A stretch of DNA of 64,000 nt from Cornus controversa. Taxonomy: Eukaryota; Streptophyta; Magnoliopsida; Cornales; Cornaceae. The DNA is taken from NCBI GenBank assembly GCA_026545225.1, contig CM048845.1, positions 84,905,033 to 84,969,032 of the forward strand. Direction: 5' to 3'. The notes beneath the pieces were generated by a model that was not told the origin of the DNA, ran no database searches, and saw nothing but the letters and a program-made list of their open reading frames with translations. Every line of letters starts with the position of its first letter. Within the stretch, counting starts at the first letter, position 1. The position numbers were made by a program, and so were the translations under genes. This document shows, piece after piece, positions 36,673-48,578 of the stretch.

Positions 36673-36813
36673 AGCAGTTGAAACTTAAGACTTGAAATCG
36701 AAGTAGTTTTAATTCAATTGAAAATTCCAACCAAGTTTGCTTTTCAACACAAATGGTAGTTAGCTCTTGAACTGGCCGAGTGAATTGTTATCCAGAAGTA
36801 CCAAATGAAGTGC

Positions 36814-36824
36814 AATATATATAG
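36814..36824 (-). promoter_or_regulatory. Likely TATA box of the WRKY gene
   Basis: The minus strand reads ctatatatatt about 140 bases before the start codon. This spacing leaves a 5' leader near 110 bases. No better TATA candidate lies closer. Confidence 0.55.
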
Positions 36825-37010
36825 TAAATGAAGCTTAGCTATATCTGCAACTTGCAGGAAAAAGGAAGGAAGGAGACTTTTAGAGAGAGAGAGAGAGAGT
36901 GAGAAATTGTGATGATTTTGGTTGTATTTATTTACGCTGAATGGAATGGTGGGCGCATTTGAAAAGTTAACGTGTGAGATTTCGGTTGTGTTTAGAAATT
37001 CTTTGTGATA

Positions 37011-37021
37011 GTCAAAGTCAA
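37011..37021 (-). promoter_or_regulatory. Tandem W-box in the WRKY promoter
   Basis: The minus strand reads TTGACTTTGAC, two TTGAC cores six bases apart, about 340 bases before the start codon. Paired W-boxes are the known binding sites of WRKY proteins, and group IIa genes are often self- or cross-regulated through them. Confidence 0.65.
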
Positions 37022-37071
37022 GCCCACCCTAGGAAAAGAAGAATGGAATCATGCATCTGTCACACACACAC

Positions 37072-37073
<2 letters not shown>

Positions 37074-37104
<31 letters not shown>
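37074..37104. repeat. (CA)n/(TA)n microsatellite
   Basis: A short CA run followed by TA repeats upstream of the WRKY gene; a related TA run is at 37421-37433. Confidence 0.85.
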
Positions 37105-37107
<3 letters not shown>

Positions 37108-40100
37108 GCTATATATATATCTATATATTAGGCATATGGATTTTTAATTGAACAGAAGTCCTATATTGACCCGATACTTTCCCTCTCTAGCTGTATCTTT
37201 ACGAGTTTATGTCTTATTGGTGGACCACTTTTTTTCGAGTAGTGTGGCTTGCTTTCTTGTCACGTTTTGGTGCATTTTCCACGTTATGTATAGTATTTTA
37301 TTGAAATATTGATACTTTACAGAATGATCTTATTAAATGCTTATCTTAAAGCTGGTTTTTTGTTTTTTTTTTTCAACAATCTTATAGCTGTCTACTAATA
37401 CAGGCTTCTTGACTTCTTGTATATATATATATACACGTACTTCGTAGCAGGGGACATGGACCACACGGTTATGGATTAGTATATCTAAAATGTATTGCTA
37501 ATGTTTTTAAAATATAATTCAAACATGTTTGAATTCTCAAAACTGATTAATTGAATTTTAAGAAGGCTGAAATGTTCTATTCGAATTTGGCCTCTATTTG
37601 ATTTGAGCAAAACTATGTCACTTGTACAGCGTCAAAGGTGAATATTGAAAATATGAAAAGAAAATTTTTTTCCTGTTGAAATTATGAAAGGATGATACAT
37701 GAATCTCAGTTGCATCTACCAAAAGAAATAGTTGAAAGGATGTCAATTTGACCCATTTTGCTCTAAATGGAAAGGGTATTTTCTCTGGTTAGAAAGAAGT
37801 TTGGAAATGCGAATTAAAACTAGTTCTACTCTGAACTGTCCCGTTTAGTTTTTCTTTTGATTAATTTTGATGATATTTTAAATTTCGAATAATTAAGTTA
37901 ATAAAATTTATAATTGTAATTGTTAATTTTTTATTAGCTTTAATTTTCTTCTACTTGAAATGAGTTTGGGATAGGGACACTCTTTACATATCTGCTCAGT
38001 TGACATCCTTTCTCCAGAACATCAAATGAAAAAAAATTCATATAGATTCAAGTCAAATCTATAACCACATGTTTTTATCCCGGTCTATCTAATCATAGTC
38101 TTAGTCAAATCACATGTTATCATATCATTTTTTATTAACTATACCCACAACTTTGGTCTTCCTTTACCCCTACTATTAACCTCAATGTTTTCTTCCAATT
38201 TAAGTTGGATCTTATGAATATAATTCATAGCCACCTCACATAATTAATTCAAATAAATTTTATTTGAGAAAAATCAAAAAATGATTAATTGGATCTCATG
38301 TTATGCCCGATCCATTTTACAATCTGCTTGTTACCCAATCGAAGACCGGTCTTATAAAAGAATATCCATGTTCAACCTATTTTTAAACCGAAGCTATTAT
38401 TCGCACTCCACAATTTCCCTCTCCCTCTCCCACTCCATCTTATTTTCTTCAATAACTGAAATGACATATTAGTCCACCCTTTACGTCTCTTCTCAAAGCA
38501 TTGTTTGTCTGTGAATCTCTTTCCTCTCTCTTTTAGCCTCACCTTGGAAATATAACACTTCGATTACTTTTTCATCGAGTTCTTTTTCTCCTTTAAACCC
38601 AACTCAAATGATGAAATCATTTATCTAGAAAATTTTTTTTATGAAGTAATCCAAATATTACCAACTTACCGCTAAACCAAGCTATCGCAAGTTCTTGTGA
38701 GGAAAAAATTGACGACAAACTTCACACAAAAAATCCTTCATTTTCGATTGAATTGAGTCAAAGAATAAGGTGATTGTAAGACACATTGTACAAACTCCAC
38801 ACGATTCGATAAGTCTTTCGTTTTCGGTTGAATTGAGTTAAAGAATAGAATGATTTTAAGACATCATAAAAGTTGAGTTATTTTGAGATTTCATACGTTA
38901 TGCACTAGAGTTTGTTATTTGATATTTAAACGATTAAGGAAATCAAGAGAGGCTATTTAGAATAAAAAATGTTTGGATGACAATTTGTTAGATGGGTTAA
39001 CGAATTTAGGGTTCAAGAAGTTGAGGATGGGCTCATTCGTTGAGAGCTTGAGGTGGTTCACATAGAGAATGATAACATGAAAGAATAAAAGGAGGAAAGA
39101 TCAACTAAGAGGAAAAGATAAGTGGTTCAGATATGTTTGTAGTAGTGGAAGAACTTTATCCAAAAATAAAAAAGTAGGAGAAAGAAGAGAGAGCAAATAA
39201 AGAAAAAGGGTATTTTTGTCTTTTTAATTAATTATAAATATAGGTGGAGTGTGTAAGTCTGTTTATAGAGTGCAAATATCATTGCCTTTTATAAAATTAG
39301 ATATAAAATTACAAAACATAAGTGAGAAAAATAAGTAAAAAGACTTCTAATTAACCTAGCTTCTAAAGTTCTTAATAGTATATCCAACACCTATGATAGA
39401 CTTATGCCTTGATACAATCTTGGATTTTATGTAGTAAAGCAAGAAATTTGGCACCAGTCACCGTCTACCACTCATTCTATATATTGACTATTAAAAGACA
39501 TTATCATTATATAAATTGACTACTAGAGGCCACTAGACTCAGGTGAAGGAAAGAGGTATAAATGACATATTTTAATTTATTTATTATAATTCTTGCACAA
39601 TTATAATATTTGTAAACATGAATTTCAAATAATTATCTTATTGTACTTTATTATTTAATATTTAGTTAACTATACTCTATTATTTAAAATTCTCCCAAAT
39701 AAATCTATGCATGTTAATAAAACTTGAGTCTAAATTTAAAATATACTTCTCAAATAATTGAACTTAAATTCGTACGTTTGAAATCCTTCTGCTCAAATGG
39801 ACTAATCTAAAATCATAACTTAGTTGATTTCTTGAAAATAGATTGAATATTTTGCCACGAGTTTTGAAGCTAGAAAATATTGATACGAACACCGGACATG
39901 GATACAATATGATATGAATATGTCGATACGATAAATTTAAAAAAAAAAATAGGATACAAATATGACAGGAATAAGTCAAAAAAATAATATAATATATTAT
40001 TATTATATATATAATCATTTTTGCTCATTATATCCATATAATTATGAATGAAATCACTAATTTGGAGTTTAGAGCAAGATGTTTGGTGTTTTCGCTCTAT

Positions 40101-41147
40101 AAAATTTTATTTTTCTAATTAACCAAATAATATACTTTAAATTGCATTAAATTTTATTTTTTTAAAAAAAATAATTACAAAACTATGCCACTGTGTTTCG
40201 AAAGTGTCCTAAACGTATTTTTACCATGTCTTAGTCGTGTCCAATAAGAAAATAAAATATTCAAATTTCAGACTTCTAGTCATGTCTGTCATATATCCGA
40301 TCCGTGTCTTACGCGTGTCCAATACTATCATGACACCCTTAGCAAAAGTATCTATGCATCCAACATTTAAACTAAGTCCAGTCAGGGACAGAGCGAGAAA
40401 TTTGTTTCTAGAGGTATATTAACACATGATAAAATAAAATTTAAGAAGAAAATAAAAAGAAAAAATATGAGAGAGATTTGAAGGAACAAAAATTAGGATT
40501 TGATTGAAGAAAGAAAATACAATTTTTATTTAGAAGAATAATAAAAAAAATTGGAGTAGGAAGGAAAAGAAACAAAGAATTAGAGAACTTTTTTAAAAAA
40601 AAAATAATTTTAGAAGGACATTTTGTACAATTTTATAAACTATATGAATAAATAGTATAAAATAAATTAATGGATTAGCATGGTCTCATGTTGGGTCTGT
40701 CTTGATTGACAGTGGAATAACCAATATACCATACAACATAAGTTTGAAATCTTTGGATATTATCATTGTATGGAATGTTTTATACGTGAAAAGGAATGTA
40801 CACTATTAATGTACCATCTCAATTTTATTTTATTTTATTTTGTCTCGGGCATAAAAATATGTCCTAGTCTCCTAGAAGACTAAAACTGAGAAACCCTTGA
40901 AATACAACTTTGAAACATTGGATCCGTGAGAAAAGAAAAGTAATCAAATGGGATCAAATGCATTGAACTGGAGTACTACGTGTCAAAGTTGGCAGGCTGA
41001 TGTAGAGAGAGAGAGAGATTGATTGAACTTCAGTATGTAGTATATCCTATTCATATTCATTAAGAGGCTAATTGATCAACCAAGCCACTGTGATATAAAT
41101 TGGGGTCAATTATCTTTTATATAAACGGTGTCTCATGTGAATTAGTC

Positions 41148-41185
<38 letters not shown>

Positions 41186-41281
41186 TATAGCTAATATTAG
41201 TCCTTTTGAAAGATCTGGATTTCACGGGACTACTTAAAATTGACTTTGACAATTCAGAGGACTTCCACATGAAAATTATTG
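37105..41281. other. Gene-free AT-rich region
   Basis: No coding family is recognised. About 39885-40340 has terminal-like words (gaacaccggacatgg at the left; cgtgtcttacgcgtgtcc at the right) similar to 30690-31260, a possible MITE. A CT/TA microsatellite lies at 41147-41186. Confidence 0.45.
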
Positions 41282-41457
41282 AATATTAATTTCTTAAAAA
41301 GTTAAAAGTGTTCCATGTTAAAAACCCTTCTCCTATTTTGTGTTGCACATGGATTATACGACTTTTTTTGTGGGGCAATTCTAAGTTGACTCTTGTCTAG
41401 AGCGGAGGACACAATTACTTGAATACAGTAAAATTCTCAATCTTAGAAACTCATCTT

Positions 41458-41493
<36 letters not shown>

Positions 41494-41665
41494 TTAATTT
41501 CTTAAAAAGTTAAAAGTGTTCCATGTTAAAAACCCTTCTCCTATTTTGTGTTGCACATGGATTATACGACTTTTTTTGTGGGGCAATTCTAAGTTGACTC
41601 TTGTCTAGAGCGGAGGACACAATTACTTGAATACAGTAAAATTCTCAATCTTAGAAACTCATCTT

Positions 41666-41700
<35 letters not shown>
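41282..41700. repeat. Exact tandem duplication, 208-bp period
   Basis: The segment starting aatattaatttcttaaaaag at 41282 starts again at 41490. The next 180 or so bases agree with no change that I can find. Each copy ends in a TA run, the second longer than the first. The identity points to a very recent event or an assembly artefact. Confidence 0.9.
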
Positions 41701-41715
<15 letters not shown>

Positions 41716-41779
41716 GTACAAATGAATTTTTTAGTTTCAATACACTATTTTTTTATTTTTAAATTAAAAAAATAGAATT

Positions 41780-43270
41780 ACTCAAGTAAAACCCTTTTCT
41801 TTTTTATTTAAATTATTTTCCGACCAAAACCTTTTTCCTTTTTTATTAACCCTTTCTTTTTATTTCTAATTTCTAAATTCACTTTTTATATAAATTATTT
41901 TTCGAGCAAAACCCTTTCCTTTTTATTAACCATTTCTTTTTATTTCTAATTTCTAAATTTAAAAGGGCAAAACCCTTTCCCGCAATCCTTTCTTTTTATT
42001 TCTAATTTTTAAATTTACTTTTTTATTTAAATTATTTTTCAAGCAAAACTCTTTCCTTTTTTATTAACCCTTTATTTTTATTTCTAATTTCTAAATTTAA
42101 AAGGGCAAAACCATTTCCCGCAACCCTTTCTTTTTATTTCTAATTTCTAAATTTAATTTTTTATTTAAATTATTTCTCCTTTATTTTTATTTCTAATTTC
42201 TAAATTTAAAAGGGCAAAACCGTTTCCCGCAACCCTTTTCTTTTATTTCTAATTTCTAAATTTAATTTTTTATTTAAATTATTTCCCAAGCAAAACCCTT
42301 TCCTTTTTTATTAACCTTTTCTTTTTATTTTTAATTTCTAAATTTAAAAAAGCAAAACCCTTTTCTGCGAGAAAAAGTGTACAATGAGGCCCTAAACACC
42401 TATGAAATCACTCTTCCTCTCTGCTACGACTCTCTTTTTAATTTCAATACACTATTTTTTTATTTTTAAATTAAAAAAATAGAATTACCCAAGCAAAACC
42501 CTTTCCTTTTTTATTTAAATTATTTAAAAAGGCAAAACCCTTTTCCCACTACTCTTTCTTTTTATTTCTAGTTTCTAAATTTACTTTTTATTTAAATTAT
42601 TTCTCGAGCAAAACCCTTTCCTAATTATTTCCCAAGCAAAATCATTTCCGTTTTTATTAACTCTTTCTTTTTATTTCTAATTATTAAATTTACTTTTTAT
42701 TTAAATTATTTCCCAAGCAAAACCCTTTCCTTTTTTATTACCCTTTATTTTTATTTCTAATTTCTAAATTTACTTTTTTATTAAAATTATTTTCCAAGAA
42801 AAACCATTTCCTTTTTTATTAACCTTTTATTTTTATTTCTAATTTCTAAATTTACTTTTTTATTTAAATTATTTTCCAAGAAAAACCATTTCCTTTTTTA
42901 TTAAACCTTTCTTTTTATTTCTAATTTCTAAAATTAAAAGGGCAAAACCCTTTCCTTTTTTATTAACCATTTATTTTTATTTCTAATTTCTAAATTTAAA
43001 AAAGCAAAACCCTTTCCCGCGAAAAAAAAATGTATAATGAGGCCCTAAACACCTATAAAATCACTTTTCATCTCGGCTACAGCTCTCCATTCTTCCTCTT
43101 CGCTCTCATCTTCCTTTTTTATTAACTCTTTCTTTTTATTTTTAATTTCTAAATTTAATTTTTTATTTAAATTATTTTCCAAGAAAAATCCTTTCCTTTT
43201 TTTATTAACCCTTTCTTTTTATTTCTAATTTCTAAATTTAGAAAAGCAAAACCCTTTCCCATGAGAAAAA
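41780..43270. repeat. AT-rich tandem array, about 80-bp unit, in the Helitron
   Basis: About 15-18 imperfect units follow the pattern aaaaccctttcc-ttttt-attaaccctttctttttatttctaatttctaaattta-tttaaattatttccaagc. A second-level block (agaaaaagtgtacaatgaggccctaaacacct...) recurs at about 42368, 43019 and 43262, so longer units were also duplicated. Confidence 0.85.
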
Positions 43271-44339
43271 GTGTACAATGAAGCCCAAATCATTCTTCTA
43301 AAATCACTCTTCCTCTCGGATACGACTCTCCATTCTTCCTCTCTGCTCTCATCTTCTTCTTGGCTCTTATCAACATGGCTCTCATCGCGGCTCTTAACTT
43401 TGTTTAGGATCTTATCAACAACCATTCGATTCGGTTTTTATCTCGACTTACATGTGAGTTCTTTTCTTTGGCTTCTTTTTTTTTTCTCCTAATTGTTTGC
43501 CATTAGCTCTTGAAATCAAAATTTTTTAATAAAAAATTTCGTCTATTCACCTAAATCTGCAATCAATACAGGAACCTGAAACATAGATCAAGAGACTAAT
43601 TTAGAAAAGTGATTTAAGGCTTTCGATAAAAACTAAACCCTACAAGGTAGGATATAGAGGTCAAGAGCTAGATCAATTAGACATAAATATGATTGAATAA
43701 TTTATGTTTATTTGATTAAGATCAATAAATTTCTTTAAACATAATTTAAACTCTATTTTGATGAAATAGACTGTTACCTCTTCCCAATCTTGAGGTACTG
43801 AAAAAAGGTAGGGGATAATTGGACTCCATCCAACACCATGCCCTCCAGATTTGTCATTTGGTCTGTGGTACGTGCATTAACCTGTCTAATAATTTTATTT
43901 CTAATGAGTGGTGACAATTCACTTAAAAAATAAAATTAAATCAGAAGGTGATCAATGTGATCCAATTTATTTGGTCTCTCTAAAAGTTTAAGATTATGAA
44001 CTTTATGCATATATGGTTGAGGCAAATTGTGATTTTGTTTGATATTCATGGAATTATGTATACAATATTCTATCTTCACTATCTTAATGTTATTTTTTGT
44101 CTGAAAGTTATTTGCGAAGAATTATGTTCAGTTGTTGTATGATTGGTCTGATGAGAGGTATACCATCCAATTCATTGCTATCAAGCATTTAAAGCTAAAG
44201 TTGGCGATGGTGTTTATATTCTTAGTTTTTTGGCTTCATTTTCAGTAAGTTTGGTTGAGTTTTGAAAATATCTTTAGCAGCTTTTGTATATGTTATTCTT
44301 CAATTTACATAGTTTATTTTGTTGTTTTAATTGGAGCTT

Positions 44340-46041
44340 GAAATTGTAAGTTTAGAAAAAATAAAATATAATTTTGTGGACTTCAAGGACTTGAACAAGT
44401 ACATTGATGAAAAAAAAAATTATAGGTTTGTTTTCTTTTAACTCTTTACTCTCCTTATATATACTTTCTCTTATATATAAATCTATAAGTTTAATTTTTA
44501 CTCTCGCTAGATGCTTTGGAATCGTTATTGAAGCAGTACTACATTTAACATAGCTAAGAAGAACAATGGAAGGACATCCAAATTTCAAGACATCATAATA
44601 ATGGATATTAGGTACATTATTACAACACTACAAAATGCTTATAATTACCATTATAAATTATTGAACTAATTATTTTTTATAACAGTTAAAGAACAATTAC
44701 TTTAACATTGTGGGAGGATCTTGCTAAGAATAAAGAAAATTTGATAATAAAACTAATAAACGAAAGACATATTATCACACTTACACATTTGTCAATCAAC
44801 ACATTCAAATGTAACTTATCATACAAGATTGAGATTATTCACTTTATATTTTTTTATTATATCTAAATGAGCATAAAATAAAAAATACTATTATATTTTA
44901 GGTTTGGGTCTTCAAACACAACCGGGATCTACATTACAAATTAATTTAAAAATTGAAAGAGTCAACGCATTACGATATTGGTTGGTTATTTATTTCTTCT
45001 TACTTACATTAGGTTTTAATTATTTATTTTACTTAAAGAATATCATGACCGGTATGACATGGTTGGTGGAAGCTAATCTACTATCAATGGTTAAAAAATT
45101 AAACAGAAGTGTATTTGTACATATCAACAACATATTGTTCTAATAATTTATTAAGCTTTGATATGTTTGAAGAAAACGTAAATAACAAAGATATAGATGC
45201 TCTCATTTCAAGCTCAAAATATCAATTATTCGAAGAGATTGAAAAATTTTCACTTGAAGACATAATTGAAAAATCTGCAATGGCATTCATAGTATTAAAT
45301 TATTATTATTATTATTTTATATATTCATTTAATTTTTCTTTATTATATCACATGATTATAATTAATTTCTGTTAAAAAATATATTTTGTCACTTAACTTG
45401 CAAAAAACACATTACTTTTTTGAAACAAGAATTATAGAGATTAAAAATGCATCCGAACCATGGTACAAAGTATGTAAGCAATGCAAGAAGAAAGTTAAAG
45501 TACAAACGGATGGACTCAGTTGTACAAATTGTAAAACAAAAGACGCTAAATGCTTTCAAATGTATTATTATATTTTTAAACATTCTATTTTTTTTATAAA
45601 AAATTAAAATATGACAAATATGTCATTCTTTATTATTATGTATCAATGAAGTATACTCATTTATGCAGATTTATGATGCAATTTCGAGTCAAAGATATAA
45701 CAAATAATGCATATCTAATAGTATTTGATGATTCTCAATCATTAATAAATTGTTCACTAGATGAGCTAACACAGTTAAAAAGTCAGGTAATACTTTTTTT
45801 CTCATTCGTAAAATTTATAGATAAAACAATTCATTTGAAATGTATCAATATTACTAAAATAAATTTGTTCTTTTTGTAAGACGAGGAGATGAATGAATTT
45901 TACGATAAAATGACAAGTTGCAAAGGAAAATCGTTTCTTTTTATGATCAAGATAGACAACAGTAAAAATGACGTAGTAAAAAATAATTTTGTGGTGGCAG
46001 CTATCAAAGAAGTTTCACTTGAGAATAATTTATTTGAATAA
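44340..46041 (+). pseudogene. RPA70-like gene in the Helitron (DNA-binding domains B and C)
   Basis: Replication protein A large subunit binds single-stranded DNA. Exon-like pieces in order: YNFVDFKDLNKYID (44367-44408); CFGIVIEAVL (about 44512); GRTSKFQDIIIMDI (44561-44610); TLWEDLAKNKENL, then ITLTHLSINTFKC (44700-44815); a domain-C zinc ribbon, WYKVCKQCKKK...LSCTNCK (45450-45537); FRVKDITNNAYLIVFDD (45673-45735); and NEFYDKMTSCKGKSFLFMIKI, ending at a stop at 46041. The four-Cys pattern C-x2-C-x12-C-x2-C is intact. Near 44550 the frame must shift and a stop intervenes, so this copy is probably dead. The N-terminal domains are not recognised. RPA-like genes are known passengers of plant Helitrons. 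Confidence 0.75.
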
Positions 46042-46256
46042 GAACTCAGAAATATAAAAATGATAAAGTGTTGAGAATTTTTAAAAGAATAGTAATAGAT
46101 TGTTTAAGAATGGTTAGAATTATACCTTTTGATTTCTTATAGTTTATACTTGATTCCTTGTAAATAGTTTTAGGTGTTTTAATTAATGTGTTTGGATGTG
46201 TTATAATAGTTTTTAATGTTTGGGTATTATAATAAAATTTTAATTTATTTTTTATC

Positions 46257-46283
46257 CACGTGCATCGCACGTGCTTTAAACTA

Positions 46284-46284
<1 letters not shown>
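46257..46284 (+). terminator. Helitron 3' hairpin and CTAG end
   Basis: A perfect 7-bp stem with a 3-base loop, seven spacer bases, then CTAG and a flanking T. This is the Helitron replication-termination structure, not a transcription terminator. Confidence 0.85.

Positions 46285-46285
<1 letters not shown>

Positions 46286-46321
<36 letters not shown>
46286..46321. repeat. (TA)n microsatellite
   Basis: TA run directly after the Helitron end; Helitrons insert between A and T, so TA runs are frequent targets. Confidence 0.9.
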
Positions 46322-46323
<2 letters not shown>

Positions 46324-47412
46324 ATAAATTACACTCAGCTATTCTATAAATAGGCTAAATAATATAGATGTTTTCAAAAATAACACTGGTCTCTTTTATC
46401 CACAGGTTCTTGTAACACTGATCTCCGCGGTCAATTTTTCATGTACAAAAATTAGCTGAAAATTTCAAAAATACTTGCAGAGTTTTTACATAATTGGGGT
46501 ATACCCCTTGTAATCATGTAACTTTGCTTCTTTAATCTATGGGCAAAATGTACTCCACCCCTGAGGTTTGTCTTAAAGACACTCATATGCATAGTTTGCT
46601 TAAACTTACATTCACACCTCTTGTCAGTACAATGCTACCAACTAGCATATGAAATTACAAAACTACCCATCAATATAATAATTATATTATATTTAAAAAA
46701 TCAAATAAACTTAAAAGACCAAATTAACCCACGTTGTATATGCTTTTTATTTTTTCATTGTTTACAAAATTGAGGTTTTTTTGTATTGGGGAGTAATTGA
46801 TTACTATTTTTACTCTACAATATTTTTTGGACTAATTAATTACTATTATTAGTTCTATCTGGCAGAAATAATTGTTTTGACAGAATACTTCTCACAAATA
46901 TTCAATATTCAATATGAATTTGTTTTTAAAATGTTTGTTTCTTGTTTGTTTTTTATTTTTTATTTATTTGTGTGTTTCAAATGGCTTCTGAAATTAGACA
47001 TCATTTACGGTTCAAATTGCCCAGTTTTATATGATTTATGATGTAAATCCAAACAAGTATAGTTACCTAGATTTATTTGTCGATGCATGTGATTGATTCA
47101 TTTTTAATTTATATGATGCATGTGATTGATTAGTTACTTTTTAAAATGTTTCTTTCTTGTTTGTTATTTATTTATTTTTTGAATTTTCAGCTTCAAATGG
47201 CTTATGAAATCAGACATCATTAATGGTTCAAATTTAGTGCCCAGTCCTATATGACAATTTATTTGGATGTAATCACTTATGATAGTTTGATGACATAATG
47301 TCACTAATTGTCAAAAAATTATACTAGGAGGTCAGTGTTATTTTTGAAAACATAAAGAAGGTCTATGTTATTTAACCTATTTACAAAGAAAGTGAGTGTA
47401 ATTTTTTTTTTT
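46322..47412. mobile_element. Mutator-like element with long inverted repeats
   Basis: Left: ttacactcagctattctataaataggctaaataa...gttttcaaaaataacactggtctc. The right end reversed reads ttacactcactttc...taaataggttaaataac...gttttcaaaaataacactgacctc. Pairing covers about 80 bases. Inside, a unit of about 110 bases is present twice (about 46925-47045 and 47145-47265), sharing caaatggctt(c/a)tgaaat(t/c)agacatcatt. No coding sequence; no clean target duplication. Confidence 0.7.
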
Positions 47413-48535
47413 TAACTTTAGAAAAGGAAAGTTCATTAAGTATTACATATACATATTATGCGTAGATAGAAATGAAATATATTAAATTCATCACAAGATA
47501 GAATTTAATTTGATTTTGATATACAAGGACAAAATGAGGTAAGAATTAGATAGAATCCTATGATGGATGATATGGATAAAGTATATAATACATCCGGTGT
47601 AATTAGTCTCATGGTGCACGTAAATTCAGATTCACTCAATGTATTTACAACGAGTATTTTATTGACATACTAGATAATATAAGTGAGAAAAAAAAGTAAG
47701 AATAACACATATTAACGTTAAAACTAGAAAAAATAAATTTAGGTGTTATAATAATATATAGTGTAATCAAGAAGATGTAATGGTTAGAAGAGACACACTT
47801 ATTTGCCTAGAAGGTAAATGAAAATGAGACCAATCTACTTAAAAATAGCACCAACTCAGTGCCTAAAAATTGGACAAATTCATTACACGAGACTTCTGTT
47901 ATTGTGAAATCCAAGATGGTATAGTCATGTACAATGTCTTTACGAAGATATATTTGTCTAAAAGAAAAATGAAACGCGCTATTAAATGTCACAAAAAAAA
48001 AAACAATCTGACTCAAAGGTTCAATACTCCAATAATAACTTTAAAAAATTCAGTATAAGAAAAAATTGATTATAATAGAAAAGAATTCAGCTGTCGGATC
48101 CAATTTATATAAGATAAAAACAAAAAATGACAAAAGATAGAATATCTTTACAAAAGATTTACTTCCTATTATTATTATTATTATTATTATTATCTTAAGC
48201 AAATAAAGAAGATTGAGAAGGTTGACTACAAAAATAAAAATAAAAATAAAAATAAAAATATGCACCCATGCTTCATGTTTGTGAATTTAAAAAATAAAAA
48301 AGTAAGACTAAAAATCACCGTCTAACTGGACGGTGTGTGTGGTAGTAACACGTCACAGTCTTGAGGTCATGACTGTGATCGATCCAACCCCACCTACCCT
48401 ACTACTGTAAAGCCAAAAATAATGAAAGTCAAGACACCTAATCCAAACCAAAGACTTTACCATAGACCATTGACCATAATACTCAGAATTATTACTACAT
48501 ACATAGGTACACTTGTTTGTACTAGTGGGGATTAT

Positions 48536-48578
<43 letters not shown>

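Larger units (their letters stand above)
41700..46284 (+). mobile_element. Helitron carrying an RPA70-like gene
   Basis: The 3' end is textbook: a 7-bp stem CACGTGC-atc-GCACGTG (46257-46273), then tttaaaCTAG (ending 46284) followed by T. The 5' side begins about 41705 with attaaaagtacaaatga, matching the start of the smaller Helitron at 59648 (tactaatattaaaagtacaaag), but its first bases are lost in a TA repeat. Helitrons have no inverted repeats and make no target duplication. Inside are an AT-rich tandem array and an RPA-like gene. No Rep/helicase gene is seen, so it is non-autonomous. Confidence 0.8.
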
